Source of the DNA: Adiantum capillus-veneris
Lineage: Eukaryota > Streptophyta > Polypodiopsida > Polypodiales > Pteridaceae
Assembly: GCA_014529385.2 (NCBI GenBank)
Contig: CM043970.1
Coordinates: 63,532,996-63,596,995, forward strand
Direction of reading: 5' to 3'
DNA: 64,000 nucleotides
The number at the start of each line of letters is the position of its first letter. The first letter of the stretch is position 1. Of the stretch, positions 1-12,662 are shown one piece after another. The notes under the pieces are model-generated. The model was given only the letters and a program-made list of their open reading frames with translations. It was not told the origin of the DNA and searched no databases. The translations under genes were made by a program, and so were the position numbers.

Positions 1-3000
1 TGTGTATCACAACTATTCTAGCTTATTGTTTATATGCTAAATTGTTATTTATTGTCCAACTAGACTAGAGACCTAAGCATGTATCATTATTATCCCACAT
101 TATTTATTCATAGATCTCATGTGTATTTATATTATAAATTCCTATTTAATTATTTTTCCCATACTAAAGGCACCAAATTAAGTCGGATAATACTTTCAGA
201 AGGTTAGAGATTATATAATATTGATGACAACACCTTATTATTATGCACTATCTTCTTATCTCTAATTTACACCCTACCTAGTGGACATGCTAAACATGTA
301 CAATACTATCCACCCAAAGAAGGGGCATCATAGCTCTTCTAGCTTACAAGTTATATGCTAACTCATTATCCAGCTAGACTATCTGTATCCTAATTATTAG
401 AGTGCAATATTTATATTGTAGCTTGTAAATATTATTGTAGCACATCACCTTTCTCGATGTTAATATATCATATCTGAGTGTCCAACTAGTCAAGAGGCCT
501 AGGCATGCATCTTTAGTATCCTACATACATTATTTATTCATAGATCCCACGTATTGAAATATGAAGGGCAAGTCGATCAATTATTTATCTATAAGTGATC
601 CTCTACGTACGTATAAAGCTTTATATGTACAATCATGGACATTGTCTATCTATACATGTGGTATCATAATCATTGTAGGTAGGTGTTTATATCCTTTCTC
701 ACTACTTCCCAACTAAACAATACATGCAATACCAGCATTATTATCGCCTCACATATAGATCATTTAAATCGGCGTAATAATCACATGTGGTATCATAATT
801 ATTATCACACCTTATTGTCATGCACTACCTTCTTATATCTCTTAATTTCACCCGATGTACTAGTGTCGGGATATCAAAAACATGTACACTATCCACCCAA
901 AGAAGGGGTATATTGACAACTCTTCTAGCTAGTTATTGTTGCTTATATGCTTAATCATTATCCAACTAGACTATATGTATCGCAATTATTAGTGTGCATT
1001 ATCTAAATCGTAGCTCGTAGTTATTATTGTAGCTCATCATATTTATTAGTGTGAATTATTTATATCGTGCTCGTACTTATTATTGTAGCTCATCATCTCT
1101 CCCGATGTAAATATATCATATATGAGTGTTCAACTACACTAGAGGCCTAGGTATGCATGTAACATTATTATCTCGCATTATCTATATCTTGACATGGACA
1201 TAGTATCAAAAGGTTCATTTTACATGAATCGCTATTGTGAATATTATGTATACTTACGTGGAGATAATATGTGAGATTATTTTATCTTTGTTATGTTGAT
1301 ACCTCTTGATATACATCTTCATCTAATATAGTCTTCATTTATGTAGTATGACTTTACTGTCCACTATCCAACTAGACTATATCGTAACTCACATATATTG
1401 TAATTATTATGTAGCAAATACCTCTTGATATACATATAATTTGTCTAATTTTCAGTATTTTGTGAAATATATAATGCAACTCTAGTGCTTCATTATCTAA
1501 AACTTGATGTTCTATGTACATATGGAGTTATAGGCATGCATACTATCCATTTATACTAGGGGTACCATAATAATATTTCTTATATGTTAATGTGTATATC
1601 ATAAATAGTAAAAACATGTATCTTTGTTGCAACAACCAATGCAACTTATATATATGTACGTAAACTATCCAACTAGACTAGCAGTGTCGAGTGTTGGTTG
1701 TATTGTAGCTTGTACATGTTCTTACTCACACCATGCAACTAAAATAGAGCTTGCATAGTTATATTTGTCTAATGTATATTATCTTGTGAGATATATAGGG
1801 CAAGTCTAGTGATTAGTTATCAAAAATATGATATTTTATTTACATATGGAGTAGTATTCATGCATGGACACTATCCATCTATAGAAGGGGTATTATAATG
1901 GTTGTTATTAAGGTTAATATGTATATCCTAACTGACTACAGCTCCACACATTAATATCTCCACACATGTATAAATACATATTGAGTGCTCAATATCTCCA
2001 CACACTTTTACATACACATTATCTTAGACATTGATAATAATGTGGTAGTTTGGATTGTTATAATTTCCATAGCTCCACTATTTGAGCCTCCTATTTGAAC
2101 TCTCAATCATCACCATAGCCTAATCGAGGCTCTCTTGAAGTAGACTAGAGGCCACGCCATTGTAATTATTATCTTGCATTGTTTATATCGTAGGCCGCAT
2201 ATATTGAAATTATATAGGAAATTCCAATTGATCTATATATTTGTTTAGTTTTATATAAAATATATGCAAAATCTAGCAAATAATTTAATATAACTTGTTA
2301 TTCTATGTGTATATACCGAGTTGTATATATGTATGGACATTGTTTATCTATACCCAAGGTATCATACTATCATTGTAGGTTAATATTGTTTATATCATAT
2401 CTCACTATCCAACTATACCATACATGCAATTTTATCATTATTATCATGCACTATATTTGACGTAGGTAATTGCATGGATTATAAACATCTTATCATAATT
2501 ATTATTACATGTTATTATCACTCGTTAACTAATTAGTATATCTCTAATTAATTTATATCCTATCAATGTGTTATGTTGATACCTCTTGATATACATCTTC
2601 ATTTAATATATAGTTTTTCAAATATGTAGGACATCCATATATTAATTATCTATATCTTGACATGGACAAAGTATCAAAAGGTCCATTTTACATGAATCGC
2701 TATTGTGAATATTATGTATACTTACGTGCAGATAATATGTGAGATTATTTTATCTTTGTTATGTTGATACCTCTTGATATACATCTTCATTTAATATATA
2801 GTTTTTCTAAAATATGTATGACATCTATATATTAATTGTCTATATCTTGACATGGGCATAGTAATATCAAAAGGTCCATTTTACACCAATGGCCATTGTG
2901 AATATTATGTATACCTGTGTGGAGATAATATGTGAAATTTTTTACATGCAAGGACACTATCCATCTATAAATGTATACATGTAGGGACAATATCAATAAT

Positions 3001-3672
3001 TTATACACGAAATCATATTGGATCTTGGCCAGACTGGGCGCTCTAGGGTAGCAATTAGGTGCGAGCATTATGCTAGGCTATGTTGATATAAGTAGACAAA
3101 ATTTTGAGTGTAGTAATGACTTTACTATCCACTATCCAACTAGACTATATCGTAACTCACATATATTGTAATTATTATGTAGCAAATACCTCTTGATAAA
3201 CATATAGTTTGTCTAATTTTTAGTATTTTGTGAAATATATAATGCAAGTCTAGTGCTTCGTTATCTAAAACTTGATGTTGTATGTACATATGGAGTTGTA
3301 GACATACATACTATCCATTTATACTAGGGGTACCATAATAATCTTTCTTATAGGTTAATGTGTATATCATAAATAGTAAAAACATGTATCTTTGTTGCAA
3401 CGTCAACCAATGCAACTTATATGTGCGCATACTATCCAACTAGCTGACTAGCAGTGCCGCTACTAGTGTCGAGTGTTGGTTGTATTGTAGCTTGTACATG
3501 TTCTTATACTTCACACCATGCGACTAAAATAGAGCTTGCATAGTTATATTTGTCTAATGTATATTATCTCGTGAGATATATAGGGCAAGTCTAGTGATTA
3601 GCTATCAAAAACATGATCTTCTATGTACATATGGAGTAATTGCTTACATGCATGGACACTATCCATTTTTAG

Positions 3673-4340
3673 TGTTAAGTATGGAGCCTGATTTACCCTT
3701 GTAATTTTCTGTGGTAAAAGCGCACATTTGTAAGGCCCCCATTATGAGGAGAAGCCATCGTGCGTGAAGGTAAATCACTCACCGGAAACCAAAATTTTCA
3801 CAGTCAAAAACCAGGGGCAACTTTAGGGGCCTCAGGGACGGAAGTCCCCTGAGACTTTTTTTTCCTCGCCGGAATATTCCTTTTCGCCCGAATATTATGG
3901 CCGGACGGCGGCCGGACAGTGGTCGGAAAACAACCTTCGGTTGGCCGGTGGCCGGTAGTCAATGGCCGGTGGTCGAAAGTCAGAAGTCAATGGCCGGTGG
4001 CCGAATTCAAAAGCGGACTTGTCTTCTCAAGGATGGCCACACATGGGCGGATTGGAGGGTCCGATTTAGACTTATTCACACAAGGGCGGCTACACATGGC
4101 TGCCTCTCATAAGAGAGGGAAACCCTTTTGGCCTATAAAAGGAGGCCATTTCTACACACATTTCATAGTGTGAAGTTGATGCAACAAGGTGAGTGTGAGG
4201 TGGTGAGAGTGAAGCAAGACGGGAGCTCCATTAAGGGTATAATCCCTTTGTAAACTACTTCTTGTTTTGAAGTACTAAAGCCATTGAGTGGCTACTTTCC
4301 CATGGATGTAGCCCACATTGGGTGAACCACGTATATTGTT

Positions 4341-4386
<46 letters not shown>

Positions 4387-4477
4387 ACTCTATAATCTTG
4401 TGTATGTAAATTTGTCTCTCTCCATTAAGTAATCTACTTGATCAATTATCTATTTAGCTACGTCTTATTTCCTAACA
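3673..4477 (+). mobile_element. Solo LTR of an LTR retrotransposon (805 bp)
   Basis: The segment starts TGTTAAG and ends CCTAACA, giving perfect 5-bp terminal inverted bases TGTTA/TAACA. It is flanked by a 5-bp duplication with one mismatch, TTTAG at 3668-3672 and TATAG at 4478-4482. The uninterrupted sister repeat near 1867-1890 reads straight through ('actatccatctatagaagggg'), so it serves as an empty site. The insert is far more GC-rich than its host. It holds a TATA box, a (CT)n tract and no coding sequence. The parent family cannot be assigned without an internal region. Confidence 0.85.
4134..4141 (+). promoter_or_regulatory. TATA box in the solo LTR
   Basis: TATAAAAG lies in the middle of the LTR, where the U3/R core promoter of plant LTRs is expected. 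The (CT)n tract from 4347 would then lie in the transcribed leader. Confidence 0.5.
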
Positions 4478-5052
4478 TATAGAAGGGGTATCATAGTGGT
4501 TGTTATTATGGTTAATATGTATATCCTAACTCACTACATCTCCCCACATTAATATCTCCACACATGTATACATACATATTGAGTGCTTTGTATCTCCACA
4601 CACATATACATACACATTATCTTAGACATTGACAATAATGTGGTAGTTTGGATTGTTATAATTTTCCATAGCTCCACTATTTGAGCCTCCTATTTGAACT
4701 CTCAATCATCACCATAGCTTAATCTAGGCCCTCATGAAGTAGACTAGGGGCCGCATCTTAATTATTATCTTGCATAGTTATATCATAGGTTGCAGATATT
4801 GAAATTATATAGGAAATTCTTATTGATCTATATATTTGTTTAGTTTTATTTAAAACATTCAAAATCCAGCAAATAATTTAATATAACTTAATATTCTATG
4901 TGTAGGTAGAGTTATATATATACATGGACATTGTTCATCTATACCAAGGTATCATACTATCATTGTAGGTTATTGTTTATATCCTATCTCATTATCCAAC
5001 TATACCGTACATGCAATTTTATCATTATTATCATGCACTATATTTGACGTAG

Positions 5053-5338
5053 GGCTAAAAGCAAGGGATGGTGGTACAAAATTGGTTTTCCTTGACAGTA
5101 CCTTTTGATGGTACTTTGACAAATCTTTGCAATGCGATTTATCCAAGTCATAAAAGACATTAGTTATCATATTATATATCATTGGATACGTCTTCAAAAG
5201 AGGAACATCAAAATAGAATGTCGGACAAGTTTTGACACAAACTACAAAAATTTTACCAGTCCCCACTTTTTCAGTGGTACCAATAAGGTGGAAAAAAAAT
5301 TGGTCCTTTTTTTGTACCACCATCCCTTGCTTTCAGCC
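5053..5338. mobile_element. 286-bp MITE with ~28-bp terminal inverted repeats
   Basis: The left end GGCTAAAAGCAAGGGATGG and the inverted right end GGCTGAAAGCAAGGGATGG match at all but one position, and the match continues into GTGGTACAAAA. GTAG flanks both sides (5049-5052 and 5339-5342). The related unit near 2455-2475 ('ttgacgtaggtaattgc') lacks the insert and has a single GTAG, so insertion and target duplication are directly visible. A 4-bp duplication does not fit the usual hAT (8), Mutator (9), Harbinger (3) or mariner (TA) pattern, so the superfamily is unassigned. There is no coding capacity. Confidence 0.85.
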
Positions 5339-6832
5339 GTAGGTAATTGCATGGATTATAAACATCTTATCATAATTATTATCACATGTTATTAACACTC
5401 GTTAACTAGTTAGTATATCTCTAATTAATTTATATATATCCTATCAAGGTGTTATATTGTTGATACCCCTTGATACACATCTTCATTTAATATATCGTTT
5501 TTCACAAATATGTAGGGCATCCATATGTTAATTATCTATATCATAGTATCAAAAGAACCATTTTACATGAATCACCATTGCGAATATTATGTATACCTAC
5601 GTGGAGATAATATGAGAGATTATTTTATCTTTGTTATGTTGATACCTGTTGATATACATCTTCATTTAATATATATTTTTTCTAAAATATGTTCGGAATT
5701 CATATATTAATTTTCTATATCTTGACATGGACATAGTATCAAAAGGTCCATTTTACAGGAATGGCCATTGTGAATATTATGTATACATGTGTGGAGATAA
5801 TATGTGAAATTATTTACATGCAAGGACACTATCAATCTATAAATGTATACATGTAGGGACACACTATCAATTTATACAAGGGGTGTAATAATTATCCTAC
5901 ACGTTTACACCAAATCATATTGGATCTTGGCCAGATTGGGTTGGCTAGGGTAGGAATCACGAGACGTGCGAGCATTACACTAGGCTTTGTTGATATAAGT
6001 AGAAAATATTTTGAGTGCAATAATGACTTTACTATCCACTATCCAACTAGACTATATCGTAACTCACATATATTGCAATTATTACGTAGCACGTCTAGTG
6101 CTTATAAGTTATCAAAAACTTGATATTCTATGTACATATGGAGTTGTATACATGCATAGACCATATATATCCATCTATAGAAGGGGTATTATAATGGTTG
6201 TTATTATAGCTAGGTTAATGTGTATATCCCAACTCACTACAACTCCCCACATTAGTATCTCCACACATATATACATACATATTGAGTGAGGTATCTCCAC
6301 ACACATATACATACACATTATCTTAGACAAGTTGGAGTGTGGAAGTTTGGATTGTTATAATTTTTCATAACTCCATTATTTGAGCCTCCTTTTTGAACTC
6401 TCAATCATCACCTAGCCTAGTTAAGGCTCTCATGAATTAGAGTAGAGGCCGCATTGTAATTGTTATCTTGTATTGTTTATATCGTAGGTTGTACATAATC
6501 GTTTAGTTTCATATAAAATATATGGAAAATCCAGCGATACATACTATCCATTTATGCAAGGGGTACCATAATCGTTCTTATAGGTTAATTATGCATATAT
6601 CCTAACTCACTGCAACTAGACTCACGGCACCATGATTATTATCTAGCACTATTTACATCATATATCACAAATAGTAAAAACAAGTGTTTTTGTTGTAACA
6701 ACCAATGCAAATTATATGTGCGACGTTTACATGTGGGGACTACATGGGTATCTATAAACATACAAGGACACTATCCATCTATTTCTATATACACTAGTAA
6801 AACAGCACCACCTCCGTGGCCGACTGCCTTCA

Positions 6833-6957
<125 letters not shown>

Positions 6958-6993
6958 GCGTGCTATCCGCCTGTACCGGCTTGCAGGGAACAC

Positions 6994-7276
6994 TGTTGAA
7001 GATGATGAAACAGGAAACAAAAGGAAGATAGCAACTCAGAGTAGGAAGAAGATGGAGAAGGAGAAGACACAGAGCTTGCGTACGAGATCTCTGTAGTCTA
7101 TCTCTCTGTATTAGAATAATAGAGTATGTACAAACTCAGAGCTACAAAGCTTATATGAGACCCTAATTAAGAGATAAGGTGTCCTTTCACACCAGATGTC
7201 CAGGGGGAAAAACCCAGTGGGACAAAAGTGCCCCTGGTGAAGCGCGTATACACACTAACACTACTACATGTCTACA
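6994..7276 (-). mobile_element. 3' LTR of copia-1 (boundaries tentative)
   Basis: Read on the minus strand, the segment follows the pol stop and a purine tract (CTACAGGGGGGATT, about 7277-7290). It starts TGTAGACATG and most likely ends CTTCAACA. A TATA-like 'catataagc' lies inside. The 5' edge is well placed by the polypurine tract. The other edge is inferred from the TG...CA rule only, because no second LTR is present for comparison. Confidence 0.5.
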
Positions 7277-7323
7277 AATCCCCCCTGTAGTGATAGTGTG
7301 AATCCGTACAAGGTAGCAGATCA

Positions 7324-10074
7324 TCATGTGTATGAGAGTAAGCCCAAAGCTTTTCGGAAAGATTCAAAATTTTCTCGTGATAACACCTTCGTAAATAGAT
7401 CTGCAATGTTATCCTGTGTAGGACAGTAAGTTAGTGTGATCTCCCCTACATGTAGCCTTTCCCTGACATAGTGGTAGTGAACCTCTATGTGCTTTGTTCT
7501 TGCATGAAATACTGGATTCCTCGCAACTGCCATAGCACTCTGACTGTCAGTGAAAATGGTAGTGGGTGTCTGTTGACACTCACAAAGATCTGCTAATAAC
7601 CTGCGTATCCATACACAATCAACTATTGCCGTGAAAGCTGCCCTATACTCAACTTCACAAGTTGATGTAGCCACTGTGGGTTGCTTCTTGCTTAGCCAAG
7701 ATATACATGCATTTCCAAGGAAAAAACAATTCCCACTTGTGGAATGTCGTGTGTCAAAATCACCAGCCCAATCTGAATCGCTGTAACCAAGAAGCTCCAT
7801 AGAACTGTGCTTTACATACATATCCCCCCTTGGAAAGAACATGGAAAGATTAGGGGTACCTGAAAGGTAACGAAGTATGCGCTTCACAGCCTGCCAATGA
7901 TGCATACCTGGGCTGTGCATAAATCTGCTTGCTTGTGAAACCCCAAATTGAATGTCTGGACGAGTGTTGCCTGCCAAATATATCAAGCAACCAACCGCTG
8001 CTACATAAGTATGTACATCAAAAGGTTCTCCAGCATCGTGCATGCTCAACTTTGATCCAGTTTCTACGGGTGTAGAGATTGGTTTACAATTTTGCATACC
8101 AAACTTGTCCAAAATTTTATGCAAATATTTTGCCTGCAACATGTATATGCCATCCTCTGATTGTACAAACTGAATACCCAAGTAATAATGTAGCAAACCA
8201 AGATCAGACATCTCAAAGGTTTTTCTCAAAGCATCTTTAAACGCTTCAATTTCATCTGCAGTATTGCCTGTAAGAAGCATATCATCCACATAAAGTGTTA
8301 GCATAATGAGAACTCCATCTCTCTTTTTGACATACAAAGTACTTTCTGTTGGACTATTCTGAAATCCCTGGCCAATCAAATAAGTATGTATCTTCTCATA
8401 CCATGCTCTTGGAGCCTGTTTGAGACCATACAAAGCTTTATGCAATCTACATACCTTTTGCTCTTGACCTTTTACAACAAAACCACTCAGTTGACTTACA
8501 TAAACTTCTTCCTGCAAATCACCATTCAAAAAAGCAGTTTTGATATCCAACCGATGCACTTTCCAACCATGATGAGCAGCAATTGCAACTAGTGATCTAA
8601 CTGTGGACGCACGAGAAGTAGGAGCAAAGGTTTCATCATAATCTATGCCTTTCTGTTGCGCATAGCCTTTTGCCACAAGCCTTGCTTTGTACCTGTCAAC
8701 AGTACCATCTTGTTTCCTTTTTACCTTAAAAACCCACTTTGTACCAATAGGCTTTTTACCTGTAGGCAAGTCCACTAGATCCCATGTATGATTCTTATGA
8801 ATAGAATCAATTTCTTGCTGCATAACATCTTTCCACTGAACACACTCTAAATCTTGTTCAAATGAATCAGGCTCATCTGCATCACAAAGAGTGCTAAAGC
8901 AAGCCAAATCTACTTGCTCTCTGCCAAAAGTAGTACCAGCACGTGGTTTTCGTGGCAACGGTGCATCCAACTTGCTATCCTGCAAAGTTTTTTGAACCCA
9001 TTTAGGCAAGGTTCTTTTTTCCCTGAGAACTTCTTGCTCTTCACGCACAATTTCCTCTACATCATGAGGTGTCACATGCTGATCAAAAGATTGATCAAGA
9101 TTATCAACCTGTTGTGATTCTTGATTCTCCACAAAAGAAGGAAGCAAACCTTCAAATACATCATGTGTCTGCATATGAGGTACATCAAAAGCAACCATAG
9201 GTTGAGCAGTAGTTTCTGCAAAAATTACATCACGACTTTCAAAAATCTTGTTTGTAGCAGGATTGTAAAGTCTATAACCTTTACTTCCACTACTGTACCC
9301 CACAAATATACATTTGATTGCCTTATCATCAAGCTTCCCACGTAACTGCTGAGGGATGTGAGCATAAGCAAGACAACCAAAAACACGAAGATAATTGACT
9401 GAAGGTTTTCTGTCATACCAAGCTTCATATGGAGTAATGGTCTTCAAGGCACGAGTAGGACACCTGTTCAAAACATGTGCTGCACAAGCAACTACCTCCA
9501 TCCATAGCTTATGAGGCAAACTCTTAGCCTTGAGCATACATCTAGCCGTCTCCATTAAAGACATGTTCTTCCTTTCTGCAACACCATTCTGTTGTGGTGT
9601 GTATGGCATAGTGCATTGGTGTTTAATTCCTTTCTTTCCCAAAAAATCCTTAAATGCACCTGACATGTATTCACCTCCTTGATCGGTACGAAGAGTCTGT
9701 ACTTTGCAACCTGTTTCATTTTCAACCATGGCAACATAATGTTGAAAAATTGCAAACACATCTGACTTTGCTTTGAGTGGATACACCCAACAAAACCTGG
9801 AAAAGTCATCAATGAAGGTCACAAAATAAAGGCTGTTTCCTATAGATGGCATCCTCATAGGACCACATACATCACTGTGTACAAGCTGCAACTTTCGTGT
9901 CCCTCTAACTGAACCATCCTGTGAAAATGCAAATATGTGCATCTTTCCAAGAACGCAACCTTCACATACATGTCTTGGTGGCATCTCCAATAAAGACAAA
10001 TCATGCACCATATTATGACGTTGTAAAGTCATCAAACAGCCATAACCAACATGCCCAAATCTAGCATGCCACAA
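7324..10074 (-). CDS. Ty1/copia pol polyprotein: integrase, reverse transcriptase, RNase H (gag lost)
   Basis: This is the enzyme part of a copia retrotransposon, which copies element RNA to DNA and integrates it. It is open for 916 codons. It begins in the GAG-pre-integrase zinc domain (H3, H7, CEGC near 36-40). The integrase core follows, with HSD near 68, TDQGGEY near 131 and VAERKN near 166. Reverse transcriptase has YVDDML near 595, and RNase H has YSDSDWAGD near 763 and ATSTCEVEY near 805. An in-frame TAG at about 10085 separates it from upstream codons of the same frame (…KTQAM), so the first ATG is not the true start. Gag, most of the protease, the primer site and the 5' LTR are missing, so it cannot move by itself. 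The open pol suggests a fairly young loss. Confidence 0.93.
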   Translation of the reverse strand: MWHARFGHVGYGCLMTLQRHNMVHDLSLLEMPPRHVCEGCVLGKMHIFAFSQDGSVRGTRKLQLVHSDVCGPMRMPSIGNSLYFVTFIDDFSRFCWVYPLKAKSDVFAIFQHYVAMVENETGCKVQTLRTDQGGEYMSGAFKDFLGKKGIKHQCTMPYTPQQNGVAERKNMSLMETARCMLKAKSLPHKLWMEVVACAAHVLNRCPTRALKTITPYEAWYDRKPSVNYLRVFGCLAYAHIPQQLRGKLDDKAIKCIFVGYSSGSKGYRLYNPATNKIFESRDVIFAETTAQPMVAFDVPHMQTHDVFEGLLPSFVENQESQQVDNLDQSFDQHVTPHDVEEIVREEQEVLREKRTLPKWVQKTLQDSKLDAPLPRKPRAGTTFGREQVDLACFSTLCDADEPDSFEQDLECVQWKDVMQQEIDSIHKNHTWDLVDLPTGKKPIGTKWVFKVKRKQDGTVDRYKARLVAKGYAQQKGIDYDETFAPTSRASTVRSLVAIAAHHGWKVHRLDIKTAFLNGDLQEEVYVSQLSGFVVKGQEQKVCRLHKALYGLKQAPRAWYEKIHTYLIGQGFQNSPTESTLYVKKRDGVLIMLTLYVDDMLLTGNTADEIEAFKDALRKTFEMSDLGLLHYYLGIQFVQSEDGIYMLQAKYLHKILDKFGMQNCKPISTPVETGSKLSMHDAGEPFDVHTYVAAVGCLIYLAGNTRPDIQFGVSQASRFMHSPGMHHWQAVKRILRYLSGTPNLSMFFPRGDMYVKHSSMELLGYSDSDWAGDFDTRHSTSGNCFFLGNACISWLSKKQPTVATSTCEVEYRAAFTAIVDCVWIRRLLADLCECQQTPTTIFTDSQSAMAVARNPVFHARTKHIEVHYHYVRERLHVGEITLTYCPTQDNIADLFTKVLSRENFESFRKALGLLSYT

Positions 10075-10085
10075 CTCAGCATCCT

Positions 10086-10440
10086 ACATGGCCTGAGTCT
10101 TTGTTTCTGCAATACATACCTGAATTTGCTTTTCATAATGATCTAGCAAAAATAGTCCATTTTCCAGCGATGCACTCCAAGGGAAGAAATTCTAGACAGG
10201 AAGCTCCTTTAAGCACCATATTTTGTGTACATGTCAACCAAGGCATTCCCAAGACGACGTCCTTTTTTAATAGCCCCTGACTAACAATATCATCTTGAAT
10301 GCTTTTCCCCATTTCAGCATCTTGCATAATCCCCCCATGCCTTGAAGCTGCAAGCATAGGTGTTTGCATCTGGAGATACAACCTCACTTCACATCTCCTG
10401 CAAACAACCCAGATCTTCCTGGTCGTGCCCTTGTTAGACA
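10086..10440 (-). pseudogene. Upstream remnant of copia-1 (protease/pre-integrase side)
   Basis: The minus-strand frame before the TAG reads LENGLFLLDHYEKQIQ and then runs into the pre-integrase domain, as expected of copia pol. Further upstream the sequence becomes unrecognisable and ends in poly-T/poly-G and (CA)n/(CT)n tracts from about 10490. No CCHC knuckle, DSG protease motif or LTR was found, so the element is 5'-truncated. Confidence 0.45.
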
Positions 10441-10741
10441 ACCCTTTAGATAGGTAGCTCTCTAATCGGAAGGGGTGAAATTTGCAAGGTTTTTTTTTTT
10501 TTTTTTTTGGGGGGGGGGGTATTTTGACCTTTAAAAATGGCCCAATGAAAATCATTTCCTGACGGACAACAGGTGCCATTAACTTACAGCGCAGAGCAGC
10601 GACCCCCCCCCCCCCCCCATACACACACACACACACGTTGCAGCACAGTGCACTCTCTCTACGAGTGAGTCATTCACACTGTAGACTCACGCTATAGCGA
10701 GCAACGAATCTCATCAGCCGCACACACACACACATTGCTGC

Positions 10742-11063
<322 letters not shown>

Positions 11064-11269
11064 GGTGTTAGCAACTACAACGTCCTGTTCATACCCCGCC
11101 ACAGCTTGTATTCCCAGCAGTGTCTTTCTCTAGCACAGTTTCTTGTATTCCAAGCATTGTCTTTCTCCAGCACAATTTGGCTATGGCGCAGTACAGAGCG
11201 CGTTGAGTGCACAAGGCTTCTCCTATTTGCTAATTGTATCACTGCTGCCCAAGCTTCACTAATTGCTAA

Positions 11270-12607
11270 TTGTATCACGGTCGCCCTGAGTGGGAGTCCT
11301 CCTCAAGGTTGAACACTTCATCGCTAAAACCCCTCGACCTGCATCCCCTCATTACACTTTCTCCGGCCAGCAAGGTAATCTCCACCTTCGACAATCACAA
11401 CAAGCTCCTACGACTCATCTCCATTCGAGGCTCCCAACCGGTTCGTAAGTGCAACAAGAACAAAAGGCCAGCTGCTCTCAGGTGCTCACAGGGGCTGTTT
11501 CACGTGTTCCATAAACTACATGGCTCAACTCACAACGACATTTTCGAGGACAGATATGGCTGCCGACGGGTGCGTACAATGCGAAGCATTTTGAATTCAA
11601 GAGTATATTCTTCCCTTAAGCAAAAAAGTAAGCTTAATTTAGTTTTCTTTCTTTAAACTTTTCAATTTAGCTCGTAGCTTTGAAGGTGTGAGCTTTGACA
11701 CTAACTCCAAGGTGATATCATGGGACACTCTATCAGTGGTGGTTAATTTTGTGCAAAGGTTTTGTGATACACGTGAATCTTCGAAGGCTATTTTTGCCAC
11801 TGGTATTAATGGCAAACTTTGCTTGTATATGACTAGTGAAGGTTGGAGTGAGATAGGCATAAAGAGTGGTGCCCATAGACATGCTTTGGTGGGTTGGTCC
11901 AAGAGGGTACTAGAGGGTGGCCCAATGTTTGTTCCAAAGAGTCAAACATCATCGCTTTTTCATTCTTCCGAGAATATGAGCATAAGCTCACAAAGCGAAG
12001 CTCAAAACAACATTGAACCTCATGTCAAACCTACTTTACCCGATGTACTTAGTGACTTTATCACAAGTAATGAAGGGATCCCTAAAAATGATGCGCGCCC
12101 AATAACGTACGATAGGATTTTCTATCCTAGGAAGGTAAAAGATATATATGCCACCGTTGGGAAAGCCTTTCTTGTGAAACATTATCAAGAAGCATGGGCA
12201 TCTTTTAACAAGGGCATGGTAAAAATTAGAGAGTTGTTTGACATGGGTTTTTGTGGGCAAGACAAAGAGGATTTTTCCTCTATCAATCTCCGCAATAGTC
12301 GTGAAAAATCGAATCAAATTCTCTATTTTATCAAAGAAAATATGGAGCACATTCCACCTCTCCACTTTGGAAAACTTGGAGAATTACCATGGCGAATTGA
12401 AGATGTGTACATGAAGGTCTTGGAACATAGGAACTACATTAGAAAGTGTGGCAAAGGAATGGTGGACGCAAAAAGACGTAGATGCTATGCTCAAGGCAAC
12501 AACATTGATCGAAGTCTTGGTCATAATCACACCAATTCGCAAACGGTATTACCAATATCTATATTATGTCTCTTGTAAGTTGTTTATGTATCTCTCACTT
12601 ACACTGA

Positions 12608-12662
<55 letters not shown>

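Larger units (their letters stand above)
1..6720. repeat. AT-rich array of a degenerate ~1.75-kb unit
   Basis: The same phrases recur in order. The block with 'gaatcgctattgtgaat' and 'tatgtatacttacgtg' occurs near 1220, 2690, 2880, 5570 and 5760. The block 'actatttgagcctcc' occurs near 2085, 4677 and 6375. The block 'ggggtaccataat' occurs near 1560, 3328 and 6560. Spacing is about 1.7-1.8 kb once the 805-bp solo LTR is subtracted. Copies differ by substitutions and small indels. No credible gene is present; short open frames here are chance. It may be a satellite-like array or a decayed, internally duplicated element. Confidence 0.75.

Noticed and set aside
5000-5395. Protein-coding frames on both strands over the MITE
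   Set aside because: They straddle the MITE borders and arise from its inverted repeats.
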